Assembly (NCBI GenBank): GCA_030040625.1 | Contig: JASHTI010000132.1 | Span: 1-20,424, forward strand | Origin: Thermoplasmata archaeon | GTDB taxonomy: Archaea; Thermoplasmatota; Thermoplasmata; Lutacidiplasmatales; UBA184 | Length of the DNA stretch: 20,424 nt | Reading direction: 5' to 3' | In this document: positions 1-8,578 of the stretch, piece by piece | Layout of the letters: each line of letters starts with the position of its first letter | Numbering within the stretch: position 1 is the first letter of the stretch | Position numbers and translations under genes: made by a program | Notes under the pieces: model-generated | Seen by the model: the letters and a program-made list of their open reading frames with translations, nothing else | Database searches by the model: none | What the model was told of the DNA's origin: nothing

Positions 1-3000
1 CCACCGCCCCGCTGCTCACGCCGAACGCGCCGCCCGTCGCCGCGTAGCTCCGGTTCGACACCCCCACCGTGTAGCTGTAGCTCCCGATCGGCAGCTCCGT
101 CGATAGGCTGCTCCCCGTCCCCGACAGCTCCGCCGTCGCCGTCCCCGTCACGTTCACATACCACGTCACTCCGGCCCCGAGCCCGCTCTCCGTGAACGTC
201 ACTTCGTACGTCCCCACCGGCGTCACGACCAGAGCCACCGAGGCGCTCGCCCCCGTGATCCCGTCCGTCACCGTCAGCTCGACGTCAAAGCTCCCCGTCA
301 CGCTCGGCGTGCACGCGAAGCTCGCCACGTTGCCCGCCGTGCAGCCGCTCGGTAGCCCGCTCCACGCATACAGGTAGCTCCCCGAGCCGCCCGTCGCGCC
401 CGTCGTGCCGATCGTCGTCATCGTTCCGACCGTCACCGGGTTCGGCACCGCCGTCACCGTCCCCGCGCTCAACGCCGCGTAGACCGTCAGCGTGAACGAG
501 CTGTTCGCGTAGCCGCCGTTGCTGTCCGTCACGTTGACCCACACCGTGTAGGCCCCCGAGGCCGTCGGCGTGCAGACGAACGACGCGCCGCTCCCGGCAC
601 AGCCGCTCCCCGCCAGACCGCCCCAGAGATACCCCGTGTACGTCCCCGAGCCGCCCGCCGCGTTCGCCGAGACGACCGTCGCGACCCCGACCTCCGTCGG
701 GTTCACCGTCGCCCCGGGGTTCGCCGCGACCGCCCCGTCCACCGTCAGGACGAACGAGCTGTTCGCATACGCCCCGCTGCTGTCCGTCACATTGACCCAC
801 ACCGTGTAGCTCCCGGACGCCGTCGGCGCGCAGGCGAACGACGCCCCGCTCCCGACACATCCGCTGCCGCCGAGCCCGCCCCACAGGTAGCTCACGTACG
901 TCCCCGAGCCGCCCGCCGCGTTCGCCGAGACCGTCGCCGTCTCGCCGACATCCAGCGGGTTCACGCTCGCCGACGGGGCGACCGAGATCGCCCCGTCGAC
1001 CGTCAGGACGAACGAGCTGTTCGCATACGCCCCGTTGCTGTCCGTCACGTTCACCCACACCGTGTAGCTCCCCGGCGCGCTCGGCGCGCAGAGGAACGCC
1101 GCGCCGGCACCGCTGCAGCCGCTGCCGGCCAGGCCGCCCCACAGGTAGCTGGTGAACGTCCCCGAGCCGCCCGCCGCGTTCGCCGAGACCGTCGCGGTCT
1201 GGCCGACGTCCAGCGGGTTCGGAGTCGCCGATGGAGCGACCGAGAGCGCTCCGTCCACCGTGAGGGTGGTGGAGGCGCTCGCCGTGGCCCCGTTCGAGTC
1301 GGTGACCTCGAGCTGGACCAGGTAGGTTCCCTGGGCCAGTGGCGTGCAGTCGAAGGAGGCCCCGCTCCCCGAGCACCCGCTCGGGAGGCCGCTCCAGGCG
1401 TAGCTGTAGATTCCTGAGCCACCGGTCGGCCCGGAGGTCGAGAGGATCGTCGATTGCCCGACGTCGACTGGGTTCACCGACGCCGAAACGGTGCCGGCCC
1501 CGAGCGTCGGGTCGACGATGAGCTGGAACTGATCGGAGGCGGTTCCGCCAATCGAGTCGGTGACCTGGACCGTGACCGTGTACGGCGAATCGGCGGAGGC
1601 ACCGGCCGCCGGCATGCAGACGAACGACGCCGCGTCCTCCGGTGATGCGCAGCCGGATGGGAGGCCGGACCAGGCGTACGAAATGGCCCCGACACCGTCC
1701 ATCGTCGTCGCTGAGAGGACCGTCGACTGCCCCTCGTCGACCGGATCCACGCTCGCCGAGGCCGAGACGAGCAAGCCCGCGTCGACGATGAGCTCGAAGG
1801 AACCGGTCACGCGACCGCCGTAGCTGTCCGTCGCCGTCACCGTGACCGCGAAGTCACCGGCGGCGGTCGGCGTGCAGGTGAACGACGCGACATTACCCGG
1901 GCCCGCGCAACCCGCGGGTAGACCGGACCAGGCGTACGTCGTGAACGTCCCCGAGCCGCCGGAGGCGCCGGCCGCGATCGTCGTCGCGACGTCCACTTCG
2001 CCCGGGTTCGGGTCCGCCGACGGCGAGACGAACAGTTCGGCGAACGAGATTGGCACCGTCGTGGCTCCCTTCACGGTCACCGAGCCACCCGCGGCGGAGT
2101 ACGGTCCCGCCGCGGCGACGCTGTAGGAGTAGCTGCCGTTCGTCTCCGAAGCGGTGATCGTCGAGCCGGTGCCGCTGAGGGCGCTTTGGCCCGTGATGTT
2201 CACCCACCACTCGGTACCGGAAGGCAGGCCGATCTCCTCGAAGGCGACGCCGTTCTCGACCGGCGCGAAGCGGATCGAGACGGTCTGGGTGGCCCCGTCG
2301 ACCACCGCGGGGGTCGGTGGGCTCTGGGCCTCGTACAACTTGTTCTGGGTCGCCGCGGTGAACGCGTACGAGCCGTCCGATAGGTACAGCGGGGCGACGG
2401 AGGCGGTCTTGCTCGTGATCGAGTAGCCGGCCTGACCCGGCAGGGTCAGGTTCACGTACCAGGGCGTGCCGCTGGGCAGGCCCGTTTCGCTGAAGGTCGT
2501 CGCGAAGCCCCCAATGGGAGCCGCGTCGCAGGGGCTGAGGATGCTGTTCTCGTCGTCCGACGTGTACGGCGGTGGGAAGATGTTCGTCGCGCCCGCCGTG
2601 TAGTCGAAGTCATCGCAGTACGGGGTGCTGGTGTACGGGTCCAGCGTGCTGCCGTAGTTCCACCAGTAGTTGCCGCCCTGCAACGCATAGGTGGTGCCGC
2701 TCGCGCCGTTCAGGATGTTACCGGAGAGGGCGACCCCGTCGACCGTCTCGGCGACGTTGCTGGCCCCCTGCTCCGGAACGTTCCAGGCGTCGTGGTAGAA
2801 CACCGGGCCGGTCTCCGTGGCGAGGTTCCACGGCATCAGCGGAGCGGGGTTGTCGACCTTGAACTCGTTGTTGTAGATCAGGTCGCCGCTCTCCGCCTCC
2901 CCAAGCCCCGCATACGTCCCCGGGGCGCTCGGGGTCGAGGTGGCCGACGTGTCGTAGAAGAAATTCTTCCAGATGACGTTCTGGGAGCCGGCCGGCGCCG

Positions 3001-5377
3001 GACCCGAGCCGCCGCAGGGCGCGGTCACCGCCGGCCCGGGACCGGCCGTCTGCGGCCCGGAGCACGCCGAACCACCGCCGGACAGGACCAGGTCGTCGTT
3101 CGGCTCGAAGGTCGGCTCGTACTCCGTCTCCACCGTCGCCTCGGCCAAGAACGCGTTGCCCTCCACGAGATCGTTCGTCGAGTTGAAGATCATCAGGTTC
3201 CCCGTGGGGAGCGAGCACTGCGAGGCGGGCTCCTCGCAGAGGCTCGCCATCGCCGCCCAACCCCGGATGTCGTACGTGTCCGCGACGATGACGTGCTGGG
3301 TCTCGTACAGCTCCTGCTGCATGTAGCCGGCCGTGCTCCCCGAGTAGAACTCGGTCTGGTGGCTGTCCGAAACGTACGCCGTGGTGTTCCACAACAGCAG
3401 ACCGGCGAAGGTCGGGAACACGTAGTCGTTGTAGCTGAAGAAGACCGAGTTCAGCTCGGAATGGGACGCGTTGTTGTCAAAGAGCACGTACGGGCTGCTC
3501 ACGGTACCGGCGCCCGCCGAGGAGATCCCCGCGAGCTCCGCATTGGCCAGCGACCCGCTGGGGGTCATCGCCCAGAGGGGCGCGTCCACGCCCACGGAGG
3601 AGGAGTAGGGGAGCGTGACGGTCAGCGAGGTCGCGGTCGCTCCGACCGTGAGGGTCCCGGTCTCCTCGGTGTGATCGGCGAGGAAGACCTCGTACTTGTA
3701 GGTCCCCGCCATGAGATACCAGGTCGGTACGTCCGGAGCCCACGCGTAACCGTCCGGTGGGGACGTCACCGAGCTGTCTTCCAGGAAGACGAAGACGTAC
3801 GGCTGCGCGGTCAGCGTCAACGGATTGCCCGAAGTCGTGATGCCGTTGGTCACCGCCGTCTGCCCGGAGGCGACCCCGGCGGTCGTGTAGCCCCACAGCG
3901 GGTGGAGGTTCAACGGGCCGGCCGAGAACTCCGCCACCCCGGTCGAGGCGAAGTTTACGTCCATCCCGGTGCTCGTCTCGCCGGTCTGACTCCCGAAGTT
4001 CAGCGCCGCGGGCACGCTCTGGTAGGTGGGCGAGGCGGGGATCGTGCAGGTCTGTTCCGCCTTCCCGGTGCTCGGCGTGCAATCGTTGACGTAATCGAGC
4101 GTGGCGGTCCCGCTCGCCTCGAAGACGTTCTGGTTCGCCCCGTCGTACGCCCCGACGCCGAAGTCGAGTTCGTAGTCGTCCGGCAGGCCGGCGACGTCCG
4201 CCGCGTGCCCCGACGCCTCGAAGCCCGTGGACCGGGTGTTGACCCCGTTGTCGAAGGGACTGCCCGCCGCGGTGTGGAACGTGAGCCAGTCGTAGTTGCC
4301 CGCGTAGCGGGTCCCGGCCGGGACGAGGTGATTCGAGGTCGGGAACGTGATAGTGTAGTTGTAGAAGAGCGTCTGGTCCCCGGCAAACTCGGCGACCGCC
4401 TGGCTCGGGTCGGCACAGGTGGTGCTACCGTACAGCGAGCTCCATCGGCTGCAGATCAGGTTGTTGTAGAGGGAAAGGTTCGTGTAGAACGTCACGTTGA
4501 ACGGCATCGGCGCGTAGAAGTACCGCGACTCGCCGAGGAACACTTCGCCGCTGTAGAGCGAGTCGTTGGTGTCGTTGGCCACGATCGTCCCCACCGCGCC
4601 GGCGGGGAAGTCTTCCGAAGTGCTCGTGAAGTTCCAGGTGTTCTCGTCGAACTGCACGGTGTGGTTGAAGGAATCGTATCCGATCACGTTCTGCGCCCAG
4701 TAGGCGTAGCCCTCGGTGGCGGTCCCTCGGGAGCCCTCCAGCGTGAGGTTCGTGATGACCCCGTTAACCTGAGCCCCAAACTCGCCGGGGTTGTCGGAGT
4801 CGAGGTACAGCGTGTTGAGGCTCGAGATGTCGAGCGTGGCGGCGATACTGGTCGTATCGACGACGGTCGGACTGCCCCCGGTGCACTCCTCCACGTCCTT
4901 GACCTCGGAGCACGTCTCGGACCCCGACTGGCCGTAGTAGGCGACCGCCGCAGGGGCCGGCGACGCCGTGTAGCCCTGGTCCGTAGATTCGGTCGAGGTT
5001 CCGGCGCCGGCCTGCAGCTCGGCCTCGTACTGCGGCCCGGGGATGATCGCGCCGTCGAGTTCACCGGTCGGATCGGTCGACGGCAGATGGATCATGCGCG
5101 GCGCCGCACCGGCGGAGACCAGGCGCCCGGCGATTCCGGAATACTGCGCGAGGAGCGAGGATTGCTGCTGATCGAACTCGGTCAGTGCCGAGGTGGTCGG
5201 CCCCGACGCTGGGCCCGCGCTCGCCGCACCCGGCGTCGCCGCCGGCGAACCGGCCCCGCCGAACGACGCGCCCGGCAGCGCGACCGCCCCGGCAACGACC
5301 CCGAGGAGCGATGATGCGCCCATCACGACAACCGCAAAGACGACAAGGCTGAGCTTCCCCCACGATCTCCCGGCCAT
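1..5377 (-). CDS. Secreted thermopsin-like (peptidase A5) giant protein with seven PKD/Ig-like modules; C-terminus beyond the window
   Basis: One uninterrupted frame from the ATG at 5377 to the left edge, at least 1792 residues. I checked the frame at about 4090, 2977, 2047 and 982. A signal peptide comes first (MAGRSWGKLSLVVFAVVVMG), then a region resembling thermopsin, an acid-active secreted archaeal endopeptidase: YWAQNVI near residue 225, ENTWNFTS near 245, YDWLTFH near 365 and FGVGAYDGANQNVF near 410 match positions typical of the A5 family. Residues about 450-950 are Asn/Thr/Tyr-rich and beta-helix-like (NYWWNYG). Two GLPSGTxWWVN-type modules follow near 960 and 1045, then seven PKD-like modules (about 1112-1717), then another ESGLGAGVTWYVN module. 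A TATA-like box lies 27 bases before the ATG, so the mRNA is probably leaderless. A5 catalytic residues are not well enough defined for me to say it is an active protease; it could be an adhesin or cell-surface protein using a thermopsin fold. Confidence 0.85.
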   Translation of the reverse strand, partial: MAGRSWGKLSLVVFAVVVMGASSLLGVVAGAVALPGASFGGAGSPAATPGAASAGPASGPTTSALTEFDQQQSSLLAQYSGIAGRLVSAGAAPRMIHLPSTDPTGELDGAIIPGPQYEAELQAGAGTSTESTDQGYTASPAPAAVAYYGQSGSETCSEVKDVEECTGGSPTVVDTTSIAATLDISSLNTLYLDSDNPGEFGAQVNGVITNLTLEGSRGTATEGYAYWAQNVIGYDSFNHTVQFDENTWNFTSTSEDFPAGAVGTIVANDTNDSLYSGEVFLGESRYFYAPMPFNVTFYTNLSLYNNLICSRWSSLYGSTTCADPSQAVAEFAGDQTLFYNYTITFPTSNHLVPAGTRYAGNYDWLTFHTAAGSPFDNGVNTRSTGFEASGHAADVAGLPDDYELDFGVGAYDGANQNVFEASGTATLDYVNDCTPSTGKAEQTCTIPASPTYQSVPAALNFGSQTGETSTGMDVNFASTGVAEFSAGPLNLHPLWGYTTAGVASGQTAVTNGITTSGNPLTLTAQPYVFVFLEDSSVTSPPDGYAWAPDVPTWYLMAGTYKYEVFLADHTEETGTLTVGATATSLTVTLPYSSSVGVDAPLWAMTPSGSLANAELAGISSAGAGTVSSPYVLFDNNASHSELNSVFFSYNDYVFPTFAGLLLWNTTAYVSDSHQTEFYSGSTAGYMQQELYETQHVIVADTYDIRGWAAMASLCEEPASQCSLPTGNLMIFNSTNDLVEGNAFLAEATVETEYEPTFEPNDDLVLSGGGSACSGPQTAGPGPAVTAPCGGSGPAPAGSQNVIWKNFFYDTSATSTPSAPGTYAGLGEAESGDLIYNNEFKVDNPAPLMPWNLATETGPVFYHDAWNVPEQGASNVAETVDGVALSGNILNGASGTTYALQGGNYWWNYGSTLDPYTSTPYCDDFDYTAGATNIFPPPYTSDDENSILSPCDAAPIGGFATTFSETGLPSGTPWYVNLTLPGQAGYSITSKTASVAPLYLSDGSYAFTAATQNKLYEAQSPPTPAVVDGATQTVSIRFAPVENGVAFEEIGLPSGTEWWVNITGQSALSGTGSTITASETNGSYSYSVAAAGPYSAAGGSVTVKGATTVPISFAELFVSPSADPNPGEVDVATTIAAGASGGSGTFTTYAWSGLPAGCAGPGNVASFTCTPTAAGDFAVTVTATDSYGGRVTGSFELIVDAGLLVSASASVDPVDEGQSTVLSATTMDGVGAISYAWSGLPSGCASPEDAASFVCMPAAGASADSPYTVTVQVTDSIGGTASDQFQLIVDPTLGAGTVSASVNPVDVGQSTILSTSGPTGGSGIYSYAWSGLPSGCSGSGASFDCTPLAQGTYLVQLEVTDSNGATASASTTLTVDGALSVAPSATPNPLDVGQTATVSANAAGGSGTFTSYLWGGLAGSGCSGAGAAFLCAPSAPGSYTVWVNVTDSNGAYANSSFVLTVDGAISVAPSASVNPLDVGETATVSANAAGGSGTYVSYLWGGLGGSGCVGSGASFACAPTASGSYTVWVNVTDSSGAYANSSFVLTVDGAVAANPGATVNPTEVGVATVVSANAAGGSGTYTGYLWGGLAGSGCAGSGASFVCTPTASGAYTVWVNVTDSNGGYANSSFTLTVYAALSAGTVTAVPNPVTVGTMTTIGTTGATGGSGSYLYAWSGLPSGCTAGNVASFACTPSVTGSFDVELTVTDGITGASASVALVVTPVGTYEVTFTESGLGAGVTWYVNVTGTATAELSGTGSSLSTELPIGSYSYTVGVSNRSYAATGGAFGVSSGAV
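225..2042 (-). repeat. Tandem PKD-module coding repeats, 258-base period
   Basis: The same boundary motif (accgtcag or close variants on the plus strand) recurs at 483, 741, 999, 1257 and 1515, exactly 258 bases (86 codons) apart, and again at 1785 after 270 bases, because that unit carries four extra residues. Units 483-740, 741-998 and 999-1256 are nearly identical, sharing SANAAGGSGT, a YLWGGL core and YTVWVNVTDS. The outer units are more diverged and carry the GLPSGC form. The repeats lie in frame inside the thermopsin-like gene and encode protein modules. The central near-identity suggests recent duplication or homogenisation. Confidence 0.9.
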
Positions 5378-5400
5378 GGGCCACGGACCGGCTCCGGCTA

Positions 5401-5408
5401 GTTAAACT
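5401..5408 (-). promoter_or_regulatory. TATA-like box of the thermopsin-like gene
   Basis: Minus-strand agtttaac is centred about 27 bases before the A of the ATG at 5377. It is an AT patch in a very GC-rich stretch. The distance matches the usual archaeal TATA-to-transcription-start spacing, so the transcript probably begins at the start codon. Confidence 0.6.
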
Positions 5409-5523
5409 GCGCGGACCGTTCGAGCCACACTTCGTGGCGGACTGCGGGACTAAACCGCGGTCTCTCGCGGACCGTGATTATCCAGGGGTCAAGCCGCCCC
5501 GCGGCGGGGGCGGCTCCGGCGCC

Positions 5524-6048
5524 CTAGGGACTCGCCGTCGCCGCGTCCGGGTGGCCGACGTCCTTGAGGAGGGCCCCGCTGTAGGACCGCGCGCGGCGGG
5601 AGAGCTCCCGGGCGAACGCCTCGGGGTCCCGGGGCGAGATGTACAGCGGATAGGCGCCCGCGGTGATCAGGAGTCCGCGCGCGGCCTCGGTGTAGATCGA
5701 GTCGAAGTCGCCGATCGCCTGGCTGTACATGCGGCCCCGCCAGCCGAAGGCGCCGATGCCGAGGAGCCCGCCGGTCGGCATCAGCTCGCGCAGGCTCGCG
5801 AACTCGATCGCGCGGATCTCCTCGAGCGCGATGCGGCGGCTGCCGAGGATCCGCCACGCCACGAAATCGTAGTCGTCCATCGAGTAGCGCGTCGAGAGGT
5901 AGCGGGCCAGGAACAGGATCGAGACGGCGATGAGGAAGTAGAGCGACCAGGCGTAGCGCGAGCCCAGGTCCGGCCCGACGACGACGATTAGCAGCACGAT
6001 GATCAGGAGATAGGCGATAACGACCCCGATCGAGTAGCGACCCAGCAT
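5524..6048 (-). CDS. Small membrane protein with C-terminal bacterial-PH-like domain
   Basis: This 174-residue protein has two N-terminal membrane segments (about residues 7-25 and 35-50) followed by a soluble part. The soluble part runs from strand-like segments after DYDFVAWRILGSRR to GLLITAGAYPLYISPRDP and a terminal helix (AFARELSRRARS). The ISPRDPEAFAREL pattern recalls the small bacterial/archaeal PH-type domains anchored by membrane helices, whose ligands are mostly unknown. It starts 43 bases after the rli1 stop with no TATA-like element at the expected distance, so it is probably the last gene of that operon. The gap holds a GC-rich inverted repeat. The two-helix topology is clear; the PH assignment is family-level pattern matching. 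Confidence 0.75.
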   Translation of the reverse strand: MLGRYSIGVVIAYLLIIVLLIVVVGPDLGSRYAWSLYFLIAVSILFLARYLSTRYSMDDYDFVAWRILGSRRIALEEIRAIEFASLRELMPTGGLLGIGAFGWRGRMYSQAIGDFDSIYTEAARGLLITAGAYPLYISPRDPEAFARELSRRARSYSGALLKDVGHPDAATASP

Positions 6049-6091
6049 GCGGTAGGTCCCGATCTCGTCCGGGCCCGCCTTGGGCGGGCGT

Positions 6092-7867
6092 TCAGACGAC
6101 GGCTTCGTAGTAGTACTCCCCCTTCGCCCGCTGCTCGCGGTCGAGCGCCGAGCCTTCCCGATTGATCCGCGGCCGCGCGGTCTCGGCGTCCCGTCGGAAC
6201 GTCACCTCGACCTCCCGCAGCAACCGGTTCATCCCCTCCCGCATCGAGAACGGACCCTCGCCGAACCCCCGCTGCGGGTCGCCGTCCGGGTTCCGGAAGA
6301 CGAGCAGCGCGTCGCACGCCAGGTCGAGGAAGTAGACGTCATGATCGACGACCAGGGCGCTGGCCGCCTGCCGCTCGACCTGCCGCCGGACCAGCCGGGC
6401 CATCGCCATCCGCTCGTCGGCGTCCAGGTAGGCCGACGGCTCGTCGAGGAGATAGAGCGTCGCCGGCCGCGCCAGGGCGAGCGCGACGGCCGCCCGCTGC
6501 AACTCTCCGCCCGAGAGGTCGGTCAGTGCGACGTCCAGCAGCTCGTCCAGATGCAGACCCGGGACCAGCTCGCGCTCGAACGTGCGGGCGTCGAACGTCG
6601 GGTCGCCGGCGAGCGCCGCGGAGCGCTCGCGGAGGCTCCAGGACTGGGTCGCCTTCAGGTACTGCGGCTTGTAGCTGACGGTGACGCCGCTCGGCGGCGC
6701 CCCCGTGTCCGGAGTCTCGGCGCCGGCGAGCAGCCGCACGAACGTCGTCTTGCCCGTCGCGTTCGGGCCCACGACGCCGACGGTCTCCCCCTTGGCCAGC
6801 GCGCCCGCACCGGTCGTGAGCTGGAAGCCGGGGAACGCCTTGCCGAGCGCCGGGTACCGCACCAGCGCGTCCGGTCGGGCCGCCGGCCGGGGCGGGTGCG
6901 CCACGAACCGGACCGGCTCCGGTCGGAAGCGCACGTTCTCGTCGCGCAGGTACCCTTCGAGGTAGGTGTTCACCGCGGAGCGCATCGGCAACGGGTGCGT
7001 GACGACCCCGAACGCCGCCGGTTCGCCGTAGAGCAGGTGCGCCTGGTCGGCGAGGTAGTCGAGCAGCGCGAGGTCGTGCTCCACGACGAGGACGCTGCGT
7101 CGTTCGCCGAGCTCGCGGAGGAGCCGCGCGACCCGCAGGCGGTGGACGATGTCGAGGTAGCTGGACGGCTCGTCGAAGAGGTAGAGGTCCGCGTCGGCGG
7201 CGAGGACCCGGGCGATCTCGGCGAGCTGCAGCTCCCCGCCCGACAGCTGGGTGAGCGGAACCGCGGACTTCGAGGCGAGACCGGTCCCCTCGATCGCCCG
7301 GCGGGCTTCCGCCCCGGCACCGACGTGCTCGGCGACGGTCGCCGTGCTCTCCGAGAGCCGGTCGACGTACTGCGGTTTCACCACCGCGCGGAGCTCGCCG
7401 CGGGCGATCCGCTCGAAGTGCGCGTGGAGCGCGGTCCCGCGGAACCGCTCGACGACCGTCGCCCACTGGCCGCCTTCCGCGTAGTGGCCGAGGTTCGGCA
7501 CCTCGAGGCCGGCGAGGACGCGCAGCGCCGTGGACTTCCCGGTGCCGTTCGGCCCCAGGATCCCCGTGATCCCGCGGGTCGGGGGCAGCGGCAGCCGGTA
7601 GAGCCGGAAGCCGTTGTAGCCGTACCGGTGGACGATCTCGGACTCGGGCGCCTCGGGGGTGTTCAGGATCTTGATCGCGTCGAAGGGGCACTTGTGCACG
7701 CAGATCCCGCAGCCGATGCAGAGCGTCTCGGAGATGATCGGCTTGCCGAGGGGCCCTTCGACGATGCACTCCTGGCCCATCCGGACCGGGGGGCAGTAGG
7801 CCTGGCACTCCCACTGGCACTCCTTCGGATGGCAGCGCTCGTCCCGCAGGATCGCGATCCGCGCCAT
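6092..7867 (-). CDS. rli1: Ribosome-recycling ATPase Rli1/ABCE1
   Basis: ABCE1/Rli1 splits post-termination ribosomes into subunits using two ABC ATPase domains and an N-terminal domain with two [4Fe-4S] clusters. At 591 residues it has the normal family length. All eight canonical cluster cysteines are visible in the first 60 residues (C12, C17, C21, C25, then C50, C53, C56, C60 in CIGCGICVHKCP). C34 is an extra one. NBD1 has Walker A GPNGTGKST near 104, LSGGELQ, FDEPSSYLD and the H-loop VVEHD. NBD2 has GPNATGKTT near 367, LSGGELQR, LDEPSAYLD and VVDHD. The C-terminus has the family's MREGMN, FRRD and LDREQ elements and ends near GEYYYEAVV. It starts 3 bases after the ABC-transporter ATPase stop, so it is co-transcribed with a transporter and mptA. 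Confidence 0.98.
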   Translation of the reverse strand: MARIAILRDERCHPKECQWECQAYCPPVRMGQECIVEGPLGKPIISETLCIGCGICVHKCPFDAIKILNTPEAPESEIVHRYGYNGFRLYRLPLPPTRGITGILGPNGTGKSTALRVLAGLEVPNLGHYAEGGQWATVVERFRGTALHAHFERIARGELRAVVKPQYVDRLSESTATVAEHVGAGAEARRAIEGTGLASKSAVPLTQLSGGELQLAEIARVLAADADLYLFDEPSSYLDIVHRLRVARLLRELGERRSVLVVEHDLALLDYLADQAHLLYGEPAAFGVVTHPLPMRSAVNTYLEGYLRDENVRFRPEPVRFVAHPPRPAARPDALVRYPALGKAFPGFQLTTGAGALAKGETVGVVGPNATGKTTFVRLLAGAETPDTGAPPSGVTVSYKPQYLKATQSWSLRERSAALAGDPTFDARTFERELVPGLHLDELLDVALTDLSGGELQRAAVALALARPATLYLLDEPSAYLDADERMAMARLVRRQVERQAASALVVDHDVYFLDLACDALLVFRNPDGDPQRGFGEGPFSMREGMNRLLREVEVTFRRDAETARPRINREGSALDREQRAKGEYYYEAVV

Positions 7868-7870
7868 CGC

Positions 7871-8578
7871 CTACGCCTCGCGCCGGTCGCCGACCAGGCG
7901 CCCGTCCCGGAGCGTCAGGTGCCGGTCGGCGCGGCGCGCGACCTCCGGGTTGTGCGTGACGAGCACCAGCGTGGCCCCGCGACGGGCCCGCGCCGCGCCG
8001 AGGAGGTCGAGGACGGTCGCTGCGTTCGCGCTGTCGAGCTCGCCGGTCGGCTCGTCGGCGAGCAGGAGCCCGGGCGCGTTGGCGAGCGCACGGGCGATGG
8101 CGACGCGTTGCTCCTCGCCGCCCGAGAGCTGGTGGGGGTACGCCCGGGCCCGGCCGGTGAGGCCGACCTCGGCCAGGAGCGCCGCGCTCCTCTCGTGGCG
8201 CTCGCCGCGCGGCCGTCGCAGGGCGCGCATCGGGAGCTCGACGTTCTCGGCGGCGGTCAAGGTCGGGAGCAGGTAGAACCGCTGAAAGATGAACCCGACC
8301 CTCTCGAGGCGCATCCGCGACCGCTCGCGGTCGCTGCGCTCGCCGACCGGGGTCCCGTCCCAGCGCAGCTCCCCGGCGGAGGGGCTGTCGAGCAGCCCCA
8401 ACAGGTTCAGGAGCGTCGTCTTGCCGCAGCCGCTCGGCCCCTCGACGGAGACGAACTCGCCCGCCGCCAGCTTCAGATCGATGCCCCGGAGCGCCCGCAC
8501 CTCCTCGGGGGATCGGGCGCCGTAGGTACGGGAGACGCCGGCCAGCTCGATCGCGGGGCTCCGGCCCCCGTCGTTCAC
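7871..8578 (-). CDS. ABC transporter ATP-binding protein, LolD/MacB type
   Basis: ATPase subunit that powers the two FtsX/MacB-type permeases encoded just upstream. From the GTG at 8578 it is 235 residues, typical for LolD/MacB ATPases. Walker A is GPSGCGKTT (near 46), then a Q-loop in FIFQRFYLLP, signature LSGGEEQ, Walker B LLLADEPTGELD and the H-loop LVTHN. I chose the GTG because its GTGA overlaps the permease stop, a classic coupled start. The frame stays open further upstream, but that extension is basic, lacks domain sequence and lies over the permease. The subfamily includes lipoprotein and macrolide exporters and lipid or envelope-stress systems, so the substrate cannot be read from this subunit. 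Confidence 0.93.
   Translation of the reverse strand: MNDGGRSPAIELAGVSRTYGARSPEEVRALRGIDLKLAAGEFVSVEGPSGCGKTTLLNLLGLLDSPSAGELRWDGTPVGERSDRERSRMRLERVGFIFQRFYLLPTLTAAENVELPMRALRRPRGERHERSAALLAEVGLTGRARAYPHQLSGGEEQRVAIARALANAPGLLLADEPTGELDSANAATVLDLLGAARARRGATLVLVTHNPEVARRADRHLTLRDGRLVGDRREA

Noticed and set aside
225..2042. Regular repeats as a CRISPR array or satellite DNA
   Set aside because: The period is 258 bases with no short-repeat/spacer structure, and the units are in-frame protein modules.
2792..5314. Long plus-strand open frame of 840 codons
   Set aside because: It mirrors the minus-strand thermopsin-like gene. Its translation is Arg/Gly/Val-rich without domains, while the minus strand gives a signal peptide and recognisable modules.
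5409..5523. Possible small RNA or small gene between the thermopsin-like and PH-like genes
   Set aside because: No open frame with coding character and no clear paired structure beyond what GC content gives. The taaacc patch near 5452 could be a second promoter element, but nothing supports it.
6073..6089. Perfect inverted repeat gcccgcc-ttg-ggcgggc as a terminator between rli1 and the next gene
   Set aside because: There is no T-run, the stem is only seven pairs, and such repeats arise easily at this GC content. The downstream gene also has no promoter of its own.
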